Origin: Liriodendron chinense | Taxonomy: Eukaryota > Streptophyta > Magnoliopsida > Magnoliales > Magnoliaceae | Direction: 5' to 3' | Assembly: GCA_003013855.2 (NCBI GenBank) | Contig: PVNU02000947.1 | Span: 62,001-126,000 of the forward strand | DNA: 64,000 bases | Shown: positions 9,092 to 19,600 of the stretch, in pieces | How the letters are laid out: each line of letters opens with the position of its first letter | How positions within the stretch are numbered: the stretch's first letter is position 1 | Made by a program: the position numbers and the translations under genes | The notes under the pieces: generated by a model | Database searches by the model: none | Told to the model about the DNA's origin: nothing | The model's input: only the letters and a program-made list of their open reading frames with translations

Positions 9092-10503
9092 TGTTGAACC
9101 TCCAATTTATACATTGCATTACCCACTACATGACATTATATGTATGTTTTTCATGATTAAAAGGCCCATTTAATGTGTGTTTTGTGATTGTAGGGATGAG
9201 AGCAGACTTCACTCAATTGGAGACCAAAAAGGGACCATTTAGGACCTGTGAATGAAGGTCCAAGGTGGAACAAAGAAGGAAGAAGAAAGAGGGAGAAAAG
9301 AGAATAAAGAAAAGAAGAAAAAGAAGAAAAATGGCAAGTCCGACCGGTCGTCCGACCGGTCGGCCACACCTGCGGAAACCATTGGAAGGACCAGTTGGTC
9401 CGACCGATCTTGACCGGTCGGCCAACCGGTCGGCATCTCTCTGGAAGCTCGCTGGACTCAAAATCAACTAAGGTCCGATCGGTCGTGACCGGTCGGCCAA
9501 CCCAGTCTGACCAGTCTTGACCGGTCGGTCATCAAAGTGGGAAGTCTATTGAACTCCCTGGACTGCTGAATAGGCCAGTCTGACCGGTCGGCCATGCAGA
9601 AAAATCAGGAAGTTTCTAAATCCAGCTCCGAGAATTTCTGCGCACTGCGTAACTTTACGCAATTTCTGGATGTTTCCGACGCAAGGGGGCTCTCGCACTA
9701 TAAAAGGACACCTAGGGGCTCTTCCTAGATCATCATAGAAGCCAAGGAAGGTCATGGGAACGGACAGAAGTCGTCGTGGAGCGTCAGGAACCCTCCAATT
9801 TCTGGTTTTTCTAGTTTTTATGCTTTCTTATTTGAGTTATAGTTATAGTATGACAATGCTCGGCTAGAATCTCTCAACTAAGGCTAAGAGGTGAAGCTTG
9901 TAGCTAATTTCATGTTTGATTCAGTTTAATTCAAGTAATTTTCAATTCAAGTTTGGATTTTTCATATTCTAGTTCTTAAGTTAGTAGTTTGAGATGTTTT
10001 ATGAGAGTTCATGTGCTCCGGACATAAATTGCTTGCAATTCTCTGAGATTATCATATGGTGCTTGTTTAGATTCGAAGTATAGTAATCCTTGAGTAGGCC
10101 ATAGTCTATAGGCATGGCTATTACTCCGAAGGCTATGATTTTGAATTTTACATTGATTGAATGGTACTAGAACTTGGAAGTTCAACTTGAATGGGATTAA
10201 ATGTGTGTGAATGCTTTATTTTCCAACTAGATGAGAGATAGGACTTCAAATCTAGTTGTGCTCTTTACTTGGATTAATTGGATTGACATGGGATTGCTAC
10301 AAGTGGATCCTTGAATGCCTTAGTACTTTAAATTACTGATTTTCTATTAAGTTACTGTTTTAGTTTAATTACCAAATTGAATCATATTTTCTTGCAAAAC
10401 TAAGTTGCTGGAATAGTTTGGAAGTTGTTTCTACTATGGATCGACCTCGGTCTTACCGAGATTTATTACTACATCGCAGCCTTGCACTTGAGGCTAGTGA
10501 ACA
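9092..10503 (+). repeat. A2 3' LTR
   Basis: 1412 bp, the same family as the 5' LTR but with fewer dyads (about 65 bp of GACCGGTC-containing sequence missing near 9580) and a 9-bp AAGAAGAAA gain near 9320. It ends CTAGTGAACA, followed by GATAG. TATAAAA lies at 9699-9705, and the perfect CTCGGT-CTT-ACCGAG hairpin at 10446-10460. Confidence 0.95.
9699..9705 (+). promoter_or_regulatory. A2 3' LTR TATA box
   Basis: TATAAAA in the conserved CACTATAAAAGGACACCTAGG block. Confidence 0.72.
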
Positions 10504-10508
10504 GATAG

Positions 10509-11397
10509 CTCATTTCATGAGTTTTCAGGGTCATCTTCTTCCTAGATCAACTAAACTATAGATCTTAAGGTATACAGATCAACAACAAGCCTATGACAGG
10601 AATTTACCTTACCGTCCTTCCGACGTCTTTCACACTACATCCCATTTTCGGCTTTAGTTACGGGTAGACCATCCCCCGGTTGGTAATAAGTAGCCCTTTT
10701 CAGAATTTTTCACCATTTTCTCCATCATTCCCATATTTTCATCCTTCCTTTTCCTTTTTCTTTTACATTAGATAGGATTTTTAGAAATCCATATCTTTCG
10801 TTATTTTCCCATGGACAAGGATGGACAAAGTACCCCGGCTTGGTTCCTCAACACCTCAAATTTAAGCGTAGCCAATCCACAAATCACATAATCCTTTCAA
10901 ATCATGAAAATCGTGTAATGTGAACTAGGTGCAAAAGTGTTCAAATTTTCTATCAATTACAGAAAGAGGAGAATTCACATATAAAACCATTATATTAAGA
11001 GTAGTTCAAGACTTGCAACATCCATCACTTCATATCTCCTTTTCGTATACTTGTATCATCTCGAATGCATAGAAATAAGGTTTTCTAAAAGAGTTTCGAA
11101 TTTTTAGAAAATTTGAAAAAATTTGCACATACGATGCTCGAAATGTTGCAAACTGCTAGATGAGGAATCTCATCTTACCCCCAACCAAATCTTGCATTGT
11201 CCTTAATGTAAAAAGATATGCAATGAGCATGAATATAAGAGCAATGGTAAAATACAAGAGAGTGAGAACAATAGTACCTGAGAGAGTCGATCATGGGAGT
11301 CTACAACACCGACAACTAAATCCACTAAAGCAGTAGAACTACAATAGAAAAAAACAACTAAACCTAATCTATGCTATACCTCCGTCAGACTAGGAGA
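10509..11397 (-). other. A1 3' noncoding region, pol-proximal part
   Basis: Continuation of the A1 tail after A2. On the minus strand it contains the conserved 3' internal block (10520-10696) with the GTCGGAAGGAC stem-loop. No coding frame is seen. Confidence 0.78.
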
Positions 11398-12607
11398 TCA
11401 ATCATCCTGATGTACATGATCATTCAGAGTGATGGACAGTCCTCTGAATCAAATTTCTCAGCAAATGGTTTAAGGCGTTGTCCATTCACTTTAAAACAAT
11501 TACCATTTGTGGCATTCTCTATCTCGACAGCCCCACGAGGAAAAACTTCTTTAACAATATATGGGCCGGTCCATCGAGATTGCAATTTTTCCAAAAAAAA
11601 GATGAAGCCAAGAATTATACAAGAGCACTTTCTGACCTTCATGGAAAGATTTCCTAAAGATGTGCTTGTCATGAAAGGCTTTCATCCTACTCTTGTAAAT
11701 TCTCGAGTTCTCGTAGGCATCATTTCGGGTCTCGTCAAGCTCATTCATTTAGAGTTTGCGAAGTGAGCTAGCCTTGTCAACATTAAAGTTCAATGCCCGA
11801 ATTGCCCAATAGGCTTTGTGTTCAATCTCCACAGGCAAGTGACAAGCTTTTCCATAGAAAAGTCTATAGGGGGGACATTCCAATGGGGGTCTTGTAGGCG
11901 GTACGGTGAGCCCAAAGAGCATCAACTAATCGAAGTGACCAATCTCTACGATCCGGCTTCACCGTCTTTTTCAAAATTTGTTTAATTTTCTGAATGAAAA
12001 TTTTAGCTTGCCCACTTGTTTATGGGTGGTATGGGGTACTCACTTTATGTCTAATACCATATTTCTTTATTAAGGCTTCAAATGGCCTATTGCAAAAGTG
12101 AGAACTGTCATCACTAATGATGGCTCGAGGCGTTCCAAATCTAGAAAGTATGTTTTCTTTTAAGAACTTTAGAACCATACGATGATCGTTAGTTCTACAT
12201 GGAATGGCCTCTATCAACTAGGACACATAGTCTACTGCGAGCAATATATAGACATGTCCAAAAGATGAGGGGAACGGTCCCATGAAATCGATGCCCCAAC
12301 AATCAAAGACTTCAAGATGTTGAATAGGGGTAAGAGGCATCACGTTCCAACAGGACAATCCTCCTAGCTTTTGACAGCGCTCGCATGCTTTGCAAAACTC
12401 ATGGGTGTCATTAAATAGAGTGGACCAATAAAAACCACACTGTAAAATTTTTGTAGCGGTTTTCTTGGCAAAAAAATGACCCCCACATGCTTGATCATGG
12501 CAAAAGGAGATGACAAAATTATGTTCATCATCAGGGACACATCTCCTAATAATTTGATCTGAGTAATATTTAAAAAGTAAAGGTTCATCCCAGAAAAATC
12601 TGCTCAC
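11398..12607 (-). pseudogene. A1 integrase, broken
   Basis: Minus-strand frames in order: N-terminal zinc-binding segment (FCHDQACGGHF ... CKACERCQK), catalytic core with WGIDFMGPF (first Asp) and AIISDDSSHF (second Asp), then the C-terminal GPYIVKEVFPRGAVEIEN segment that ends the polyprotein. Integrase inserts the DNA copy in the genome. Stops after the first core strand (near 12215) and near 12018, plus frameshifts near 11750, break the gene. The second Asp is followed by DSSHF where A3 and A5 have GGSHF. Confidence 0.87.
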
Positions 12608-14596
12608 TTCCCTTAGAAATTTTCATTTATTTTGCGCAATCCAATGAGTCGGCATCACACCTGTGGAAAGATAATTGGCTATGTCAGCGTACCATGGTGG
12701 ATGCATAGCAACAAAGAGTTGCTCATCAGGGAATGAGTCCTCAATAGGTGACTCGTCCATAGAATTGGGTAGGACTAGGCGGGATAGATGATCCGCCACC
12801 ACATTTTCTACTCCCTTCTTGTCCTTGATCTCCAAATTGAATTCTTGAATGAGTAGGATCCATCTAAGCAAACGGGGCTTAGCATCTTTCTTAGAAAGAA
12901 GGTGTTTCGGTGTCGCATGATCTATGTAAATAATGACCTTGGATCCTATTAAGTAAGGCCTGAATTTGTCCAAGGCAAAAATGACGACTAGGAGCTTCTT
13001 CTCCGTAGTCGAGTAATTGACTTGGGCAGGATTCAAGGTCCTACTTGCATAGTAGATAACGTGGGGCTTCTTATCCTTCTTTTAGCCTAACACCACCCCA
13101 ATAGCATAATTGCTCGCATCGCACATCAACTCAAAAGGTATGGACCAATCCGATGGTTGTATGATAGGAGCGATTGTCAACATGTCTTTTAGCTTTGAAA
13201 AAGCTAATTGACATTCGACACTCCACTCAAATTGGTTCTCCTTTTGGAGAAGGTTACATAAGGGTCTTGAGATATGACTGAAATCCTTTATGAACCTTCT
13301 ATAAAAGTCGACGTGTCCAAGGAAGGACCGCACATCGCGTATGCTCTTAGGTGGTGGTAGATTGGAAATAATATCAATTTTAGCCTGGTCTACCTCTATT
13401 TCATTGGACGAGATAATATGTCTAAGGACTATTCCTCTTTGTACCATAAAATGACACTTCTCCCAGTTTAAGACAAGATTCTTCTCCTCACACCTTGTCA
13501 AGACTAACTTCAAGTGATTGAGGCACTCATCAGAAGTACAACCAAAAACAGAAAAATCATCCATGAATACCTCAAGAAATTCACCCACCATGTTCGAGAA
13601 AATACTCAACATGCATCATTGGAATGTGGCGGGTGCATTACATAGCCTGAATGGCATTCTTTGGTATGCGAAGGTGCCAAATGGGCATGTAAAGGTGGTC
13701 TTCTCTTGGTCTTCTTAGGCTATCTCAATTTGGTTGTAACCTGAATAGCCATCTAGGAAGCAATAATAGGAGTGACACGCTAACCTCTCCAAACTTTGAT
13801 TCATGAATGGGAGAGGGAAGTGGTCCTTCCTAATGACTGTGTGTAGCTTCCTATAATCGATGCACATACGCCAACCGGTAGTCACTCTAGTCGGTATAAG
13901 CTCGTTGTTGGCGTTTTCTACGATGGTAATACCAGACTTCTTGGGGACAACTTGGGTAGGACTCAGCCATTGGCTATCCGAGATGGGGTAGATGATCCTC
14001 ACATCTAGTAGCTTTAACACCTCGACTTTGACAACCTCCATCATATTTAGATTTAACCTTCTTTGAGGTTGTCTAGTCATTTTTGCGTTCTCTTCGAGGT
14101 GGATACGGTGAGTACATACCGAAGGGTCTATCCCCTTGAGGTCCGCTAATGTCCAACTTATGGCTCCCCTATGTTCTTTGAGTAGCTCAATCAACTTGAG
14201 CTCTTGGTCTTTTTCTAGGTGAGAGGCAATGACAACCGGGAATGTTTCTTCTTGACCCAAATATACATATTTTAGCTCGGATGGCAATGGTTTAAGGTCA
14301 AGCTTTGATGGTTTGATGTTAGTCGGTAGAGTCCTTGATGTGGTTGGTGGCAATCTTTCAAAATGGGGCCTCCACCGGCTAGTACCAACTACCGGTTTCT
14401 CAATATTCAATGCTTGCACAATTTCACTAATGATGGGGTCTTTAGAATCCTCGAAATGTGTCAAGCATGTCTCCAAGCTTTCTAGTGGTGAAAGTTGGAG
14501 GAGCTCTTCTTCTTCAAAAGATTTGAGCATGTTTACCTCGAAGAGCTCGTTGTCATCAACATCCATATGTCTTTTGCCCAAGTGGAACACATTCAC
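12608..14596 (-). pseudogene. A1 protease-RT linker, reverse transcriptase and RNase H, broken
   Basis: Read on the minus strand: acidic linker with SLETCLTHF, RT fingers (WRMCIDYRKLH, CFLDGYSGYNQIEIA), palm with FMDDFSVFG, thumb (RRFIKDFSHISRPL), then RNase H (DASNYAIG ... KPRLLRWILLIQEFNLEIKDKKG). A TAG lies at the RT-RNase H junction near 13084, a frame change between 13612 and 13715 before FMDD, and a break near 13036-13082. These enzymes copy the RNA into DNA. This copy cannot make them. Confidence 0.88.
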
Positions 14597-15002
14597 CTAT
14601 AATGTCATGTTCCCAAAAGATAATTGCATCACCCCGTTCTGACAATTTATGATTGCGTTTGATGTAGCAAGGAATGGGCAACCTAAAATCACCGATATTT
14701 GAGTGCTAGCATCTATAACCGGTTGTATGTCCAAGACGATAAAATCCACCGGGTAGTAGAATTTGTCAACTTGGACTAGAACATCCTCAACTATCCCTCT
14801 CGGTACATGGATAGATCTATCAGCGAGTTGCACACATGGTTTTAGTGGGTTTTAATTCACCAAGACCCAATTGCTCATATACCGAGTATGGGATCAAGTT
14901 TACGCTTGCCCCCAAGTCTAGCAATGCATGCTCAATCCGGTAGTCTCCAATGATACATGAAATTGTGAGACTACCGGGATCTTTGAATTTTGGGGGTGAC
15001 TT
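14597..15002 (-). pseudogene. A1 aspartic protease, broken
   Basis: Minus-strand codons include LLDLGASVNLIPYSVYEQLG near 14865-14925 and the C-terminal VILGCPFLATSNAIINCQNG. A stop before LADRSIHVP (near 14833) and a TAA near 15003 interrupt it. The cysteine in LGCP replaces the usual arginine of LGRP. Confidence 0.8.
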
Positions 15003-15317
15003 TTAAGTGAGAATGACACTCACTTGCTCATTTATGAAGGCCTTTTGCTGCACATTATATTTGTGTTTATTTGTGCATAAGTTCTTTAGAAACTTGGCAT
15101 AAGAGGGGATTTGTTTGATGGCATCAAGCAAGGGAATGTTGATCTTGACTTGTTTGAAAATATCTAAAATATCATAAGAGTTTGAGAGAGATTTTGGAGC
15201 AACCAATCTCGAAGGGAATGGTGCTATGAGCTTGTAAACACGTTCCGTTTCTTGTGGGGCTAAGTTGGATCCGTCCTCATCCTCAGAATTTACCGGATCA
15301 TTAGGCTTGTCGGCCTT
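15003..15317 (-). pseudogene. gag: A1 gag C-terminal fragment
   Basis: Encodes the conserved pre-protease segment (IFKQVKINIPLLDAIKQIP) and the preceding DEDGSNLAPQET spacer. It is cut by the A3 LTR at 15318. The codon that is TAG in A2 and A5 is CAG here. Confidence 0.8.
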
Positions 15318-15418
15318 TTTTCGCTTGCCTCAAGTGTAAGACTGCGATGTAGTAATAAAACTCGGTAAGACCGAGGTCGATCCACAGGGAATTAGAAACA
15401 ACTTTCAAACTATTCCAG
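15318..15418 (-). repeat. A3 3' LTR, part 1 (U5 end)
   Basis: The first 101 bp at the U5 end, with the usual TGTTCGCTCGCC start changed to TTTTCGCTTGCC. It holds the U5 hairpin CTCGGT-AAG-ACCGAG. It ends in TCCAG (15414-15418), the T1 target duplication. Confidence 0.88.
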
Positions 15419-15580
15419 TGTTATAGGCAAAATGGTGGAGATAAGATTTCACGCGGAAATGCCCATTTCGCCCTCGAGATGATCTGATCAAGAGTCGCAG
15501 AACGGGTAAGGGTGGAGTACGGCTTCGACTCTCGAGATCGTATGCTCGGGAGTCGAAGAATGGATAAGAGCGGGACGTCC

Positions 15581-15730
15581 ATTCGACTCTCGAGATTATC
15601 TGATCGAGAGTCGAATATTGGATAAGAGCGGGACGTCCATTCGACTCTCGAGATTATCTGATCGAGAGTCGAATATTGGATAAGTGCGGGACGTCCATTC
15701 GACTCTCGAGCTCACCTGATCAGGAGTCAT
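15581..15730 (+). repeat. 58-bp tandem hairpin repeat in T1 5' LTR
   Basis: Each of the first two units carries ATTCGACTCTCGA and TCGAGAGTCGAAT, exact reverse complements separated by 10 bases, giving a 13-bp perfect stem. The third unit keeps only the left arm. A degenerate relative lies just upstream at 15532-15558. The same array is in the 3' LTR near 32800-32950. Confidence 0.85.
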
Positions 15731-16005
15731 AGATTGAAAAATACGAAGCAGCTATTTGCAAGTCTCGAGTCTTCATAACCGATAGTCAAATACGACAAAG
15801 CTCGATCCGCAAACAGACCTTCTCACAAGTCGTTGAAAGACGTTACATCTAAAGTATGTACTTGGACTCGTGACCACATTCTAACCTGCGAGTAGCTTTC
15901 CTGCGGTAATCTCTCTTAGCTTTCAGTACTAGCACCCGATTCCCGTCGAGCAGCTTCTCCAATCCCTCTGCGACACCAAGCAGGGCTACAACCAGTTCGG
16001 TGGTT

Positions 16006-16140
16006 TCCAACTACGGGCGTCTCCTTCCTTTTCGGAGGCTATGACTCCAACTACGGGCGTCTCCTTCCTTTTCGGAGGCTATGACTCCAACTACGGGCGT
16101 CTCCTTCCTTTTCGGAAGCTATGATTCCAACTACGGCTTC
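16006..16140 (+). repeat. 40-bp tandem repeat in T1 5' LTR
   Basis: Three units of about 40 bp starting TCCAACTACGGGCGTCTCC and containing TTTTCGGAGGCTATGA, plus a partial fourth. It lies between the hairpin array and the TATA box, a position typical of U3 enhancer-like repeats. Repeated in the 3' LTR at 33226-33355. Confidence 0.85.
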
Positions 16141-16314
16141 CAGCCGGATTTCAAGGGATTACCATCAAGGGGCGTGATTGTTGAAATAAGTCATTGGGTT
16201 GGATCTGACTAAAAAGATAGGATCTTATCCCACGAAATCAGCGAATTCTCAGTATCGTATGCGACATCAACGGGATTTCGACATCTCACGTAACAAATTG
16301 GATTGCTTCAGATC

Positions 16315-16322
16315 TATATAAA
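16315..16322 (+). promoter_or_regulatory. T1 5' LTR TATA box
   Basis: TATATAAA in GATCTATATAAAGGGG, a good core promoter in U3, 228 bp before the LTR end. Confidence 0.75.
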
Positions 16323-16545
16323 GGGGTGGCTCCATTAAGAGCAGGTACGCACACATCATTCAATCTTGGTCCCGTTTTGCTTGGCTTCTCTTCTTACTGT
16401 GGCCTAACTTAAGCATCGGAGGGCTAACGGCTGGTCCCCAGCCACCCTTATTTGTTGTCTTGCTTCAGGTCTGGTGGTGAAAATCCCGGTTGGAGTGAAG
16501 GAGAAAAGCTGGAGGATCTCGTTACAAAATCTGACATTAACAGTT

Positions 16546-16563
16546 TGGCGCCGTCTGTGGGAT
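16546..16563 (+). other. T1 primer binding site
   Basis: TGGCGCCGTCTGTGGGAT, three bases after the LTR. The first nine bases match the complement of the tRNA-Asp 3' end, then it diverges. This form is common in Tat-lineage elements. I do not assign the tRNA. Confidence 0.8.
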
Positions 16564-16616
16564 CGACTTGATCATCGAAATCAATCGTGCTAACCACCGA
16601 TCAAAATCCTTCAGCG

Positions 16617-19600
16617 ATGCCTCCTAAAAAGGCTGTTCATCCTTCAACTTCAAGACAGGCACCACCTCCGCCTGATGAGACGGAATCCGTACCTATCCTT
16701 CCACCTGCTCCGACGAATATCCCTCAAGGAGCCCCGAATCTGCCGTCAACAAACCCATTATTGGAAGCCTCTGGAAATCAAGATGATGTCCTACGTTTCC
16801 TCGGAAACACTCTCCTAACTCTAAACGCCGGAGTCCAAGCGCTGTCAAACCGGCTTGATCAGCACTTCCCCGAACCGCAAAGACAATCCTTTGAAGGGTT
16901 ACCACCGCAACCCATACCGGTAGCTTCCAGACACTCTATGGATGAACCACAGGTCCCGCCACTCGGCGGCCATCCCCCTGTACCATCTCCACATTCCATA
17001 CATTCCAGTTCGTCTCGACAACCTCAACCGCAAGGCTCCACCGCCGAAACATCTAGCTATACCCTACCATGGGAAGGAGATCTCAAAAGAATCCAAGATC
17101 GCTTTGATGTTATGGAACAGCGATACCAGGCAAATCGGTCATCTGCCGTCATGGCGGCAATACACCAATCTGAATCTCCCTTCACCAGCGAGGTCATGGA
17201 AGCCCCATTACCCAGAAAGTATCGAGCGCCTGTTATCGCTCCGTACACAGGAATTGACGACCCTCTGGAACATCTGGAAACATATAGGTCCCTCATGGAG
17301 TTGGAGGGACATGGTTCAGAAATCATGTGTAGGGCCTTTCCCCTAACATTGAAGGATGCAGCTCGTACGTGGTTCCGGGGGTTAAAGCCCCGTTCCATCA
17401 GTTCCTTTTCCCAGTTATCAGAGATATTCCTTTCTCAATTCATGGGGAGTATTCACATTAAGAAGCCAGCCTCCCATCTAATGAATTTGAAACAGCAGCA
17501 TGGGGAGACAATAAAGGAGTTCACAGTACGATTCACTGCCGAAGCCGTTCAAACTGAGGGATACACCGAAGAAAAGGGTCTTACAGCCCTCATTGCCGGG
17601 ATAACGAGCGAGAAATTCAGGTTTGCCTTAGATAAAAGCCCACCGAAAACTATGGCAGAATTTCAAGCCAAAGCTCAGAAATATATCAATGCAGAAGAAG
17701 TCGCATTGACACGCCATGGAGTACAGAGCAAGAAGCGCAAGCCAGAAGGAGCCTCTTCTACGGATAAGAAATACCGTCTTGACCAGCGCGATCGTTCTCC
17801 CAAGAGGCCTTACTCTGGTAAATATCATAATTACACTCCTCTCAATCAGTCTCCTGAAAAGGTTCTAATGGAGATTAAACACAAGCCATATGTGAAGTGG
17901 CCTGCAAAGATCAAATCCGATCCCAAGAAGAGGGACAAGAGCAAGTTCTGTTACTTTCACAAAGATCACGGGCATAGGACCCAGGACTGCATCTCTTTAC
18001 GAGACCATATCGAAGCCCTTATTCGAAAAGGTCATCTCCAGGATTATGTTGCTCGTAAAAATCGATCACCAGAAAGGGCGAAGACCTCATCTAGCCAAAA
18101 GGAACCACCTCATCATCAAACCGACCAGGAGGACGCCGAGCCCACGGGAGAAATTCGCACTATCGTCGGGGGACCAGCTTGTGGGGGTGACTCTCAAGCT
18201 TCAAGAAAAGCATACGCTCGGAAGGCGTCCAAAGAACCCCAGCAAATCTATTGGCTGGAACAGACGTCCAGCTCCTCAAAAGCAAGCCATCCTCCAATTT
18301 CTTTCACCCTCGAAGATGCAGCGGGAATCCACTTCCCTCATGAAGATTCTATCGTGGTCACATTGAAGGTATCAAATTATCTGACTCATCGGATTATGGT
18401 GGATAAAGGTAGCTCAGCCGACATTCTGTATCTAGAGGCTTTCAACAAAATGGCACTATCCAGAAGCCTCCTCAAGCCAGTATCGACCCCCCTCGTCGGC
18501 TTTGGAGGAGAGGTAGTAACACCCGAAGGAAGCATCGATCTCCCAGTTACTTTTGGAGAGAGTCCAGCGAAGACCACCGTCTTCGTAAACTTCCTCGTCG
18601 TGGATCGAAAATCAGCATATAACGCCATTTTGGGGCGGCCGTCTCTGACTAAGGTTGGAGCGGCCTTGCACCCTTCATATCTGTGTGTTAAATTTTCGAC
18701 CCCAAATGGCATCGGGGTCGTGCGAGGAAGTCAGCAGGAGGCACGGTCCTGTTACCAGATAGCCCTCCAAGATCGAAAGAAGGCTCAAGCGACACCTGTC
18801 ATGGAAATAGTTCAAGGTTCATCCGACGTTCCCGCCACCGCGTTGGATCCAAGAGAAAATGCTCTGAAATCAGGAACTCCAGGGGAGGAAACAGTGGCGA
18901 TCCACCTGACCGAAGACGACCCATCTAAGATCGTGCGCATCGGGTCCTCCTTGACCACTGTCCATCGTCAAAATTTGATCCGTTTCCTCACCGAATACAA
19001 GGATGTGTTTGCTTGGTCTCATAAAGATATGCCAGGCATCGATCCTGATGTCATCGCACATTGTCTCAACATTGACCCGAAGCATAAACCCGTACATCAG
19101 CGTCGACGTGCCTTTACTGCAGAAAGACAAATGGCAATCAAAACAGAAGTTGAAAAGCTTCTCGCGGCTAATTTCATAAAGGAAGTTGACTACCCAGAGT
19201 GGGTCGCAAACGTAGTTCTTGTCCGGAAAACTAATGGCAAATGGAGGATGTGCGTCGACTATTCAGACTTAAACAAAGCATGCCCCAAAGATAGCTTTCC
19301 GACACCGCGGATCGACCAGTTGGTCGACTCAACAGCTGGACATGCTCTCCTCAGCTTTATGGATGCTTATTCTGGTTACAACCAGATTGTGATGCATCCA
19401 CCTGATAGCCAGCATACTGCCTTCATCACAGATCGAGGACTATATTGCTACCAGGTAATGCCGTTCGGTCTTAAAAATGCAGGGGCCACTTATCAACGTC
19501 TTGTCAACAAAATGTTCGCTGCTCAAATCGGTAGGAATATGGAAGTGTATGTCGACGATATGCTCGTGAAAAGCATCGTTGAAGATAACCACATTTCAGA

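Larger units (their letters stand above)
2926..10503 (+). mobile_element. Athila-type element A2, complete ends, RT-RNase H-integrase deleted
   Basis: Both LTRs are present and the element is flanked by the 5-bp duplication GATAG (2921-2925 and 10504-10508). Inside are a tRNA-Asp primer site, a gag gene with stops, a protease frame, an acidic linker frame, a noncoding tail and a polypurine tract. There is no RT, RNase H or integrase core. The linker runs into the last few codons and stop context of pol, so the catalytic part was deleted internally. By eye the LTRs differ at about 2-3% of sites in the first 300 bp and by several repeat-unit indels, so A2 is older than T1. It would need enzymes in trans. 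Confidence 0.93.
1317..15317 (-). mobile_element. Athila-type LTR retrotransposon A1, 5' end missing, interrupted by A2
   Basis: Reading right to left: gag C-terminus, protease, RT, RNase H, integrase, noncoding tail, polypurine tract and 3' LTR. A2 (2926-10503) interrupts the tail. The 5' part (most of gag, primer site, 5' LTR) was displaced when A3 inserted at 15317 and does not reappear in the window. The DLGAS protease motif, the FMDD RT motif and the order PR-RT-RH-IN are typical of the Athila lineage. Many in-frame stops make it the most decayed Athila-type pol here, consistent with being the outermost and oldest layer. Confidence 0.9.
15419..16542 (+). repeat. T1 5' LTR
   Basis: TGTTATAGGCAAAATGG to CTGACATTAACA. 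U3 holds three 58-bp tandem units (from 15581, 15639 and 15697), of which the first two form strong hairpins. It also holds a 40-bp tandem repeat (16006, 16046, 16086, partial 16126). A TATA box lies at 16315. Confidence 0.96.

Noticed and set aside
16546..16563. Assignment of the T1 primer to tRNA-Asp
   Set aside because: Only the first nine bases fit tRNA-Asp. The rest diverges, so the primer is left unassigned.
16693..16905. Minus-strand frames across T1 gag-pol (also 17057-17398, 18386-18712 and 18870-19130)
   Set aside because: Shadows of the 1.2-kb-plus coding frame on the other strand, with no domain.
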